DNA of 64,000 nt from Bolinopsis microptera (Eukaryota; Ctenophora; Tentaculata; Lobata; Bolinopsidae), in the NCBI RefSeq assembly GCF_026151205.1, contig NC_087084.1, forward strand, positions 7,241,394-7,305,393, read 5' to 3'. The notes beneath the pieces were generated by a model. That model searched no databases. It saw nothing but the letters and a program-made list of their open reading frames with translations, and was not told where the DNA came from. The position numbers were made by a program, and so were the translations under genes. Below, in pieces: positions 1-9,958 of this stretch (its first letter is position 1; every line of letters begins with the position of its first letter).

Positions 1-351
1 AGTTGTGATTCAAGAGGGGAGAAGGAGGGAGAGAGAGCGAGAGTGAGAGAGGACACACACACACATATACATTTCAGTATCACACTTGGGTCAAGAAATG
101 ATGAATTAAACCGCTTACCACCTACCACCTTGATCATCGGGCTTGGTCAGAGTTTTATTGGCGCTGTACCAAAAAAAACCAGACCCTGACTGTTTTCTTG
201 ATTAAGCCGCTCGGAAATTGCACGCGAACGAACAGACAAGCACACACCTTGAGATAATTGGTATTCATTATTATTGTGAAATTATGACAGAATTCGATGT
301 AGCGCTAGATTTTCACACTACGGTACGAATCTGCGAAAACATGGGCAGTAG
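1..351 (+). repeat. Dispersed repeat, copy 1
   Basis: Nearly identical to 35701-36058 in the same orientation. The second copy has a few substitutions and an 8-bp insertion in the CA-rich stretch. It contains a GA-rich and CA-rich low-complexity head. The last ~65 bp (from about 285) also resemble 43565-43632, inside the spacer of the giant inverted repeat, so this segment is probably an end of a mobile repeat family. The left boundary is cut by the window. No gene is supported here. Confidence 0.8.
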
Positions 352-2488
352 AATTACAATTTTAGTTTCGTTTTTAAATGTTTTCGATCCATATTTATAT
401 CAAATATATTTAAATTAGTATTTGTCATGATATAAGATGTACAAAATACAAAAAATATTTTTATAAAATTGCACTTTTTTTCCTTCGAAACAATAAATTC
501 AAACAATAAATACACATAATATAACAACATATAAAAATTCAATATAAAAAGTTAATAAAAATCTTAGACAATTTTATAAAAACCTTTTGTAGAAGTAGTA
601 ATATTAGCCAATCCAATTAGTAGGCTCTAAATTAATAGCTAAATCTGTTATCTGATATTTTGACTATATTACCACATTTTTATTCCTCTTTCTTCTTTAA
701 AAGCAATAATTATCGTTATTGGAGGACTTTGCCGCTTCGACGCGCCGCGCGAACTAGCATTCTTGCTTCGCATCGTCGATCGTTGCTCTGCTTCGCAGAG
801 CAACTTGTAGCTCGATGCGCTACTGTGCCGCGCCGAGCTGGGATGAATTTTGTCATACGTTGTATGACCCGCCGCGCACGGGTGCGCGGCTCCCCTGTAT
901 CGTCGAAACTCTACAGTTTCGACCGTGTGGTCACCACGTGATACAAAATGAATTGACATCGTCAATTAACAGAGCAACGATCTCGATGGGTCGACATCGT
1001 CAATCAATTGTCGTTCTTAATGAGTTTGACGGATGTTACTCGTCTAAATTTCTTCGAAGTAGCGCGCGCCGCTTTCTTCTCAAAATGTTAGCCCGATGGC
1101 AAGTGCTACGAAGTAGCGCGCGTCGGGCCAGATCATTAAAAATGCAATGGTCAATTAATGAGTCAAATCTTATTCTTTTCCTAATAAGAGTAATTGCTTC
1201 GCTGTATCTTTAACCTGATTTTCTAAATATAGTTGATCAACTAACTTTTTGAAAAAATTGCACTTTTTTGGATTTTTACAAAAAATATTTTTGGAGGACT
1301 TCCCCGCCTCGAAAAGTGGCATGCAACGTATGTCAACTTAATCATGCGCCATAGAGCAAGTTTTCAGATACTGCCAATTTTAGGGGGTGCACGATAAAAA
1401 TAAACTTGCTCGGATTTTTAAAATTTTTGTACCATGATTGTTTTCTAGAGACTGTAAGAATTTTCACAGTACCAAATTTGTTTTACCTTTTTGGAAAGAT
1501 CAGTGAATTTCGCCTATCGTTGATTTTTGTCGTTTTATTCTGTCATATCTTAATTTGGTTCATTGAATGAGATCATTCTGAAAATTGGCGAAGACCTTCC
1601 AATAGGGCTTTCACAACTGTCCGAAAAATATGTTGGATATTGGAGCTGGAGTTCTAGTTGATATAGTAATGAAAATAGGGCAAAATGGGGCAAAATACGC
1701 TGTTTTAAGCTGTAACATAATGTTTAATGGTTAGATATGCTTTAAATTTTTCGGACACTTTCCTTGTAAGTTTATATATAAGCTCTAGCTTACCAATTTT
1801 TGTTTAAATCGGATCGAGGAAAGGTTACTCAATACGCATTTGTTTCAAGAATTTTGTGCTGGCCGAAATTAGCGCTAAAAAACCATGCTACAGTCGGCAC
1901 GCGAGGCTCACTGTCGATGGCGCACTACATACCAATATAAGTATTAAATAGTCTAAACACAATCATCAGAGTATTATTTCGCCCTTAGGGGTCGTTCACT
2001 TTTAAATATTACGTAATCAGTCGAGGGGGAGGGGGTTAAGTTAATTGACCATTGATAATTGACGATATGATGTCAATTCATCGCAGCTCGGTGCGGCACA
2101 GTAGCGCATCTCGCCGATCTTTGTCGTTGCGAGAAGCATAATTGAGTGCGCGGCGCGGCACAGTAACGCATCGCGCTACAAGGGAGGGGGGTTCCCAAAT
2201 AAAATGATTACGCTAGTGTTATTTTAACACAGTAGCATTAGTTTTGTGTAAAACTGATTACGGAGGGGGGAGGGAGGGTTTAAAATTGTCCAAAAAGTGA
2301 TCACGCAATTGTGAACGACCCCTTATAAGCAGAAAAAGGTATTTAAGATAAGTGGAGAGAATTCAGAGTACTGTACGTCCTATAGGCCAGGAAACATAGA
2401 AAAAGTTTGTCCCGCTATAATGTTAACAAATGAGTTAGGCCTATTTATATTATTTTGTAGGTTCGAGGTTGGACTCTAATATTTGAAA
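352..2488. other. Intergenic, repeat-derived; no gene seen
   Basis: AT-rich DNA with embedded GC-rich, CpG-rich segments at about 715-930, 1040-1135 and 2080-2180. These segments share motifs such as ATGCGCTACTGTGCCGCGCC with the foldback at 44400-45430, on one strand or the other. Short open frames here overlap on both strands and follow the base composition, so I do not call them genes. The stretch 1135-2080 holds nothing I recognise. Confidence 0.6.
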
Positions 2489-2836
2489 CAAATATTTTAC
2501 GAGTATCACCCGTTAATATATTGTTCTGAGATCTCACACGAGTGTTCTCCTTTACTAAGTGACATGGTAGGTGTCTCACTACACACTTTTATATCCAGCC
2601 CTTGATAACCGATCTGAAGGATTAGTCTGAAGGATTAGTCTGAAGTTGTAGTCTGAAGTTGTAGTCTGAAGTTGTAGGTTTATAACCTACCAAAACGCGC
2701 CAAGTTGGACTCGTCGACGGTCTTGAAGTCTGAAGGCGAAGAGATAGGGGTTAACTTAACGGGTGATACTCGTTAAATATTTGTCAACCGTCCACGAGTC
2801 CAACTTGGCGCGCGTCTTGGTAGGTTATAAACCTAC
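2489..2836. repeat. Interleaved inverted repeats (A-B-A'-B')
   Basis: Arm A (2489-2516) is the reverse complement of 2756-2783 with one mismatch. Arm B (2674-2714) is the near-perfect reverse complement of 2794-2836. The order A, B, A', B' is interleaved, not nested. A short tandem repeat of a ~15-bp unit (AGTCTGAAGTTGT core) lies at about 2620-2675. A weak relative of arm B is visible near 44145-44200. Most likely this is a rearranged MITE-type element. Confidence 0.7.
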
Positions 2837-3058
2837 AAGGGTTAACCACCGGACCGATGTAGGTTAGCCACCATGATATTATGTGAATGTCGTATTATAC
2901 TTATAGAGTGGGGAGGTAACAGTTGTGTTCTTCGTAGAACTAGAAGTGGGAGGACTGGGTCTGGTTCAGAATGATGAATATCATGTAGTAGGGGATCCAA
3001 CTGTTTGGGTGAAGAGGGTGTTAGGAATGTGTTTACTTTTAGTATATTAATACGTACG

Positions 3059-3256
3059 TACCTGGAATTTTAACTGTAAAATATTGTGAACATGTAAAAT
3101 ATAGTGTAAATGCAGGAAATAGCGTAAGCGAGCGACCGATTTCATTCTCTGTACCCAATATTGGGTTTCGGTGAAAATATTTCAATACTAACGTAGGTAA
3201 TTACTCAAACTCAAAGTTGGAAATTTGAATACAATAAACAATAAAACATGAGATGA
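3059..3256 (+). repeat. Direct repeat, copy 1 (partner 4431-4618)
   Basis: About 190 bp matches 4431-4618 in the same orientation, including a CCCAATATTGGG palindrome-like core. The first copy ends about 100 bp before the signal-peptide exon of the receptor gene; the second lies in that gene's first intron. Confidence 0.8.
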
Positions 3257-3353
3257 GTTTTTTTAACTAAACGAAGAGAGACGAGAGTCATTATCGTCAA
3301 ACGTTTTTAGAGCAGCTGTTTTTGCAAAAGCTGATCATCTCTAGAGTTAGAAA

Positions 3354-6300
3354 ATGTTCCTGCTTTTCCTCTTCTTGACAAGTTCCATTAGTGGTAAGTT
3401 ATTAAGTTATATTAATAGGTCAAACTATCTAATTGATTCATTTCTTATCCAATTAATTTTATGTTTCTTCAAATTGGCTGAATATGACTGGTTGGAAGCT
3501 AAAAAGGATTCAATGAGTAAAAACTATTTTAGAAGTCATAGGAATTTTAAGCGAGAAATTGTTCATTTTTCGTCTATCTAATATGGGTTGGTCTGATACT
3601 AATTGCGGGAGAATCCGAGAACGGAAAGCCCAATTAAGTGTCCGGGAATTCCACGGAAATATATTCAGTGAAATTCCTTATTTCACGGAATCTCCCGTAA
3701 TTACTATTAGCGGTTAGCCTCATCAGACGCAAGTTGAAAGGTTGACTAATTATCGTCTTAGTACAGACAGATCCGTCTGAAAAAAATCGATCTACCGACA
3801 CAAGAAGCTTTTTAAGGATTTTTGACGTTTTTGAGTCTCATTAGGTGCCCTTTATGGCTGACAAAATTTTCCAAACCTTTCCACTTTTACCAATTAACTG
3901 ATTGTCTGACGTAAACATTACTTTTACAAAAGTAACTTTTCCTCCTGATAAATGAACACCCTCGATTAATCCGCAAGCTTTTACGATGTTCAAAACTAAA
4001 GATATTCGACAAAAAATTGAACTGTAATGTCTTTTCATCTCATCATTGTTCAATCATTGTACAGATATCTGTACAATGATCGACCTGAGACGAAGAGACA
4101 TTACAGTTCAATTTCATCGCTACATGTTTCTGTGGAATTCCACCGTAAGTTTCGCCGTAATTCCAGGAATTACGGAGAAGTTTGGCTTCTCGGTTGCTGC
4201 CTACTTCCTTATCTTTTCGATTGAAAGGTTATAAAATCTAGCTTAAGCATTAAGATGACTAACCTTACAATAAAAACTGTGACCACTACAATTGTTGTAG
4301 ATAGGGCTCTGATATAAACTGGAGTGAAACTCTTGTTGGCTACACCGTCACCGTTACCATGGTTACGTGCTACAGTCTCTTGCTGTCTATTCATGTTAGC
4401 CACGTGATATCTTATCACAAACAACACGTACCTGGAATTTGAACTGTAAAATATTGTGAAAATGTAAAATATAGTGTAAATGCAGGAAATAGTGTGAGCG
4501 AGCGACCGATTTCATTCTCTGTACCCAATATTGGGTTTCGGTCAAAATAATTTAATACAGTAATACTACTCAAACTCAAAGTTGGAAATTTGAATACATT
4601 CCATAAAACATGCGATGGTTTGAAGTATACTTAGTCGAAATATTGTGATAAAATTTGAAGTCGAAATTCGAAGTCGAAATTCGAAGTCGAAATTCGAAGT
4701 CGAAATTCGAAGTCGAAATTCGAAGTCGAAATTCGAAATCGAAATTCGAAGTCGAAATTTTGCAGTCGAAATTTGGAGTCGAAATTTGAAGTCGAAATTT
4801 TGCAGTCATAAGCTGTAGAATAAGTAAACGATGGCAGTCATTATTGTCATTACGATGGTAGTCATTATCGTCGTAGTCACGATACAGGTGAAACGACAAT
4901 GGTGGTCAAGACAATGGGGTCACAACGTGATACAAAAAATTCCAAAAATAATCGATTTAAATCCCATTTAATTAAAATTAAATTGCGAATCCTAGTCCTT
5001 TCTGTTTCCATAGGGATTGCCTGGTCATGGTGATTCTGAAACTTAGCCGGAAGGCACTGCTCATCCTACCTATCATGACCCTGTGGAATTGCTCTAGCTC
5101 AATTGTTTTAGCTTCAGATGATGCACATTTTAAATTAGATAATACATTTTTTGTATATGCCCCATTTTATTCGCAAAAAATACTACAATATTGATATTAT
5201 TTTACTTACACAGCACTCAGAGAAGGATTCATTATAAATAGACATTTCAGGATGATGATTAATCAATCTACACTGGCATGGACTGTCACGTGACCTTTTC
5301 AACCCGTTCTCTAGCTGGCCCTGAACGACTATTCGAAACCCTATATTATAAGCCTCTAACCCTAACCCTAACCCAATTCCTAGTGCCTAAGTGCATAGGC
5401 CTAACAAAAGCATATGCAACCCTAACGAGAAATTATACCAATTTCCTTATACGGTTATATCACGTAATCATGAGGGTGATTCGGATTCAGTGTCCGAAAA
5501 TACATCGATTTAAGTTGGTTTTAGAAAAATCTCGAATCTCGAGTGTAGAGTGATTTAGCACGCTCGGCCGGACATTTCACAGATAAGAGACTAGTTTAGC
5601 ACGCTCGGCCGGACATTTCACAGATAAGAGACTAGTTTAGCACGCTCGGCCGGACATTTCACAGATAAGAGACTAGTTTAGCACGCTCGGCCGGATATTT
5701 CACAGATAAGAGACTAGTTTAGCACGCTCGGCCGGACATTTCACAGATAAGAGACTAGTTTAGCACGCTCGGCCGGACATTTCACAGATAAGAGGCTAGT
5801 TTAGCACGCTCGGCCGGATATTTCACAGATAAGAGGCTAGTTTAGCACGCTCGGCCGGACATTTCACAGATAAAAGACTAGTTTAGCACGCTCGGCCGGA
5901 CATTTCACAGATAAGAGACTAGTTTAGCACGCTCGGCCGGACATTTCACAGATAAGAGGCTAGTTTAGCACGCTCGGCCGGATATTTCACAGATAAGAGA
6001 CTAGTTTAGCACGCTCGGCCGGACATTTCACAGATAAGAGGCTAGTTTAGCACGCTCGGCCGGATATTTCACAGATAAGAGACTAGTTTAGCACGCTCGG
6101 CCGGACATTTCACAGATAAGAGACTAGTTTAGCACGCTCGGCCGGACATTTCACAGATAAGAGAATAGTTTAGCACGCTCGGCCGGACATTTCACAGATA
6201 AGAGACTAGTTTAGCACGCTCGGCCGGACATTTCACAGATAAGAGACTAGTTTAGCACGCTCGGCCGGACATTTCACAGATAAGAGACTAGTTTAGCACG

Positions 6301-9300
6301 CTCGGCCGGACATTTCACAGATAAGAGACTAGTTTAGCACGCTCGGCCGGATATTTCACAGATAAGAGACTAGTTTAGCACGCTCGGCCGGACATTTCAC
6401 AGATAAGAGACTAGTTTAGCACGCTCGGCCGGACATTTCACAGATAAGAGACTAGTTTAGCACGCTCGGCCGGATATTTCACAGATAAGAGACTAGTTTA
6501 GCTCTCCCAAAAAGGACCCCTCATCGGAATGTAATATTTACTGAAAAAGAAGGTCCCTTGAACCTGCAATATTGGGATGCAATATTCAACAAATTTATCA
6601 TATTGGACTGAAGTAATATCATTTTGCGTGAGGTTCCTCTCACTAAATTTTAAAATCGACTTTTCGATTCCATTTTAGAATTCCCAGTCGTCTCCTTGTA
6701 AATAGAGCTCTGCAACTTCTTATCGCAACGTTTCCAATCGTTAAAAATCGAAATCGTAAAAATGGTTATGTTTTTGATGTTTAGTAGTAAACCCGCGATG
6801 GGGTGGCATGTGCCTCAATAAAAATATTACAATCATTTATTATTATATCAATTTATCATTAAATATTTCAAGAATATCAATAACTAAACGTATGGTTGAT
6901 CCTTCACACTTGGTAAAATATATAAAAATAAAGTTAATCTACACTAGATTGTAACTGTTTGCGTCTCAGGTTTTCAAGACAAGCTACTCCGCTTCCCAAA
7001 CGACCTTTCCAAAGATAACTATGTGATTATGAAGCCTGATTTCAGCGCTGTACAACGGGAAATCTCCATCTGCTCCTGGCTCAAGATAGGCTTTGATTAC
7101 ACACCCTTTTCAAGTAGATTTGCTGTACCATGGTTCAGCTACGCTGTTCATGAAGCCGACAACACAATACTTTTGGGGGTTGAGTATTTCTTTATGGTTA
7201 ACTCCGCGGGAAATTCGTACCTAATGCAATTGCCAATAACTATCATACGAGATGAGTGGTACCACTTTTGTTTCACCTGGAAATCTGGAAGTGCAGATGT
7301 GTATGTTAATGGAGTTTCAGTGCTCTTTGATGAACAACGTGACGTAAGAGGACACATACCTTTAGGTGGAACTCTTGTTTTGGGACAAGACCAGGATGGC
7401 ATAGGCTGGTTTGGGGATTATGAACAGGGCGGATCGTTTGCCGGTAATTAAAGAACATATTTTTAGCGAGGAGGCTGCTTCTGTTCTTTTTATAAGTGTC
7501 CATCCAAAGTTTTATTGACATGGTAAAATTTTTCTGAGACCTAACATTATATTGCAGGTGACATGTACCAATTGAATGTCTTCAAGAAAAAACTGACTGA
7601 GAAAGAGGTGATAGAGATGTATGATAACTGTTGGTGGTGGACAGATAGGAGCCGCAAACTTAACTCTGACGTTGTTTTTAGCTGGAACGAAATATTGAGG
7701 AAAGGAGCGATTAAAGGGAACATTACAATGGAGGAAAGTAAGTGTTAAACTTACTAGGTAGGGAGGTATGGAGGTAGGGAGGTAGGGAGGTAGGGAGGTA
7801 GGGAGGTAGGGAGGTAGGGAGGTAGGGAGGTAGGGAGGTAGGGAGGTAGGGAGGTAGGGAGGTAGGGAGGTAGGGAGGTAGGGAGGTAGGGAGGTAGGGA
7901 GGTAGGGAGGTAGGGAGGTAGGGAGGTAGGGAGGTAGGGAGGTAGGGCGGTAGGGAGGTAGGGAGGTAGGGAGGTAGGGAGGTAGGGAGGTAGGGAGGTA
8001 GGGAGGTAGGGAGGTAGGGAGGTAGGGAGGTAGGGAGGTAGGGAGGTAGGGAGGTAGGGAGGTAGGGAGGTAGGGAGGTAGGGAGGTAGGGAGGTAGGGA
8101 GGTAGGGAGGTAGGGAGGTAGGGAGGTAGGGAGGTAGGGAGGTAGGGAGGTAGGGAGGTAGGGAGGTAGGGAGGTAGGGAGGTAGGGAGGTAGGGAGGTA
8201 GGGAGGTAGGGAGGTAGGGAGGTAGGGAGGTAGGGAGGTAGGGAGGTAGGGAGGTAGGGAGGTAGGGAGGTAGGGAGGTAGGGAGGTAGGGAGGTAGGGA
8301 GGTAGGGAGGTAGGGAGGTAGGGAGGTAGGGAGGTAGGGAGGTAGGGAGGTAGGGAGGTAGGGAGGTAGGGAGGTAGGGAGGTAGGGAGGTAGGGAGGTA
8401 GGGAGGTAGGGAGGTAGGGAGGTAGGGAGGTAGGGAGGTAGGGAGGTAGGGAGGTAGGGAGGTAGGGAGGTAGGGAGGTAGGGAGGTAGGGAGGTAGGGA
8501 GGTAGGGAGGTAGGGAGGTAGGGAGGTAGGGAGGTAGGGAGGTAGGGAGGTAGGGAGGTAGGGAGGTAGGGAGGTAGGGAGGTAGGGAGGTAGGGAGGTA
8601 GGGAGGTAGGGAGGTAGGGAGGTAGGGAGGTAGGGAGGTAGGGAGGTAGGGAGGTAGGGAGGTAGGGAGGTAGGGAGGTAGGGAGGTAGGGAGGTAGGGA
8701 GGTAGGGAGTAACCGTACATCGTAGTACATTCTAGTAAGAATTTGATAATCGGACTATTCTTTTAGAGGAGTGCCTCAGCAAGACTTGTGAGAGTATAGA
8801 TCCAGAATGGAAACAACGTGAGATACCCATATGCAAATTTAATACAACTTATGGCCGGTAAGCACATCTTTACAGTTTACATCATGCAAGTTGGTTCTTT
8901 TTTCATCCTCAAGTTGATGTGACTGCCCCGAGATATAATTAATAACGTTAACTCCAACCTTCACAAACTTTAATTATTGGTTTTTTGAATATCTCCTTTC
9001 TCAGAGAGATGGTGCAAAAGACAAGAGTTGACAGCTTTTTTGTTTTGGAGTCCCTTAGGCTCAGATCAAAGTATGGAATGAAAGATTATGCTGAACGATT
9101 AATACTGATATCCTGGAGTTTAACCGTTCTTCTAACGTCTTTGATAGGAGACAGTGTCATTCTCATAGCGACTATAAAATATAACGCCATCAAACATCAC
9201 AAAGTCATAGTAGCCGTAATGCAGAACATGGCTGTTTGTGATCTCCTACAAAGTGTATTCATCGTGTTACCCCGTACTTTGGTATTGATGACAGATCGTT

Positions 9301-9941
9301 TGGTAATATGTGCATTTCTCTGCCACATAGAGGCGAACTTCAGATGGATAAGTTTTGCATTGAACGTACTCCTAACATGCAATTTAACTTCACTGAAGCT
9401 TCTTACCGTGAAGTACCCCTTGAAAACCGGTCCCTGGTCCTCCAGGTTAGGTTACAAAATTTGTGCTGTTCTAGTATGGCTTCTGGCTGTGGGAGTCTAT
9501 GGCCCGATACTATTGTATAACATACTTTATTTAAGACATACTATCCACTTTAGTTACCATGACTATCAGTGTAACTATGATTACAACACAATAAATTTGG
9601 TGTGGTACTGGTGGTATTTGTTTGCCGGTGTAGGTTCCCTTTGTATAATTTGCGCAATCATTATCGTCTTCTCGTCAATACTTCTGCTTGTGGAGGCAAA
9701 AAGAGTAGCTGCTCGCTTTGGAGACACATTGCGGTGGGAGGGTGTAACCACGGTGTTGCTCACTGTTGAAGTAGTGACAATATCGTATCTCCCAAGTTTT
9801 GGGATAGCAGCTGCGGTGCAAATTTTGAATATGAACTTCAGAAACACAACCGTACGCCCCATAGTTTACCTGCAGTACTTCAGTATCATGTCTAACTTCT
9901 TTGTCTATTCGCTAACAGTACGAAGTTTTAGAGCGTTTTGA
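3354..9941 (+). CDS. Pentraxin-domain seven-transmembrane receptor (5 exons)
   Basis: My exon model is 3354-3393, 6970-7443, 7558-7737, 8767-8857 and 9005-9941; every junction is GT/AG, the phases agree and it gives 573 residues. Exon 1 encodes a signal peptide (MFLLFLFLTSSIS). Exons 2-3 encode a pentraxin domain (about residues 15-225) with the exact family signature HFCFTWKS at 112-119, the partner cysteine C48 of the usual disulfide, and a calcium-loop-like LGQDQDGIGW. Exon 4 is a short cysteine-containing linker. Exon 5, from about residue 294, has seven hydrophobic helices with class A-like marks: GDSVILI in TM1, NMAVCDLL in TM2, VKYP in the DRY position and SNFFVY in the NPxxY position. 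No GAIN/GPS segment is visible. Inferred role: surface receptor using a pentraxin ectodomain to bind a ligand or glycan. The stop falls right after helix 8, so a longer spliced tail is possible. Confidence 0.8.
4014..4114. repeat. Foldback with a 28-bp perfect palindrome
   Basis: Arms 4014-4032 and 4096-4114 are perfect reverse complements (19 bp). Between them, 4053-4080 is a perfect 28-bp palindrome. It lies in the first intron of the receptor gene and could form a long hairpin in the pre-mRNA. Most likely a MITE remnant. Confidence 0.8.
4431..4618 (+). repeat. Direct repeat, copy 2 (partner 3059-3256)
   Basis: Second copy of the ~190-bp repeat, differing from the first by scattered substitutions. 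It is followed directly by a 12-bp tandem array. Confidence 0.8.
4656..4806. repeat. 12-bp tandem array
   Basis: About a dozen copies of GAAGTCGAAATT, degenerating toward the right end. It lies in the first intron of the receptor gene. The reverse-frame open reading frame across it (NFDFEFRLRIST-type repeats) is a by-product of the repeat. Confidence 0.85.
5356..5374. repeat. Short TTAGGG-type telomere-like motif
   Basis: Three consecutive CTAACC units inside the first intron of the receptor gene. It is too short to be a telomere; it could be an interstitial remnant or chance. Confidence 0.4.
5554..6501. repeat. 41-bp minisatellite, 23 copies
   Basis: The core GCTCGGCCGG recurs exactly every 41 bp from 5562 to 6464, giving 23 units. 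Variation is limited to a few positions (GGACAT/GGATAT, AGACTAG/AGGCTAG, one AGAATAG). The array sits in the 3.6-kb first intron of the receptor gene. There is no spacer diversity, so it is not a CRISPR array. Confidence 0.95.
7757..8709. repeat. (GGGAGGTA)n intronic array
   Basis: About 118 copies of an 8-bp unit fill most of the intron between exons 3 and 4 of the receptor gene (intron 7738-8766). Only two variant units are obvious (near 7768 and 7948). The G-rich strand is the coding strand, so the pre-mRNA carries a long regular run of GGG tracts able to form G-quadruplexes. The long reverse-strand open frames (LPPYLPTS repeats) are artefacts of the array. Confidence 0.95.
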
Positions 9942-9958
9942 GAATGAATACACTCCAG

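Noticed and set aside
660-1213. Open frames in the CpG-rich segment
   Set aside because: Frames on both strands track GC content, and the DNA recurs rearranged at 44400-45430, so it is a repeat.
5278-5553. Interstitial telomere array
   Set aside because: Only three CCCTAA units; too short to claim a telomere fusion.
5554-6501. CRISPR-like regular array
   Set aside because: Uniform 41-bp tandem repeat with no unique spacers, inside a eukaryotic intron.
7512-8730. Long minus-strand open frames encoding LPPYLPTS repeats
   Set aside because: They exist only because the 8-bp array (24-bp frame period) lacks stops in reverse frames; the array lies inside an intron of a plus-strand gene.
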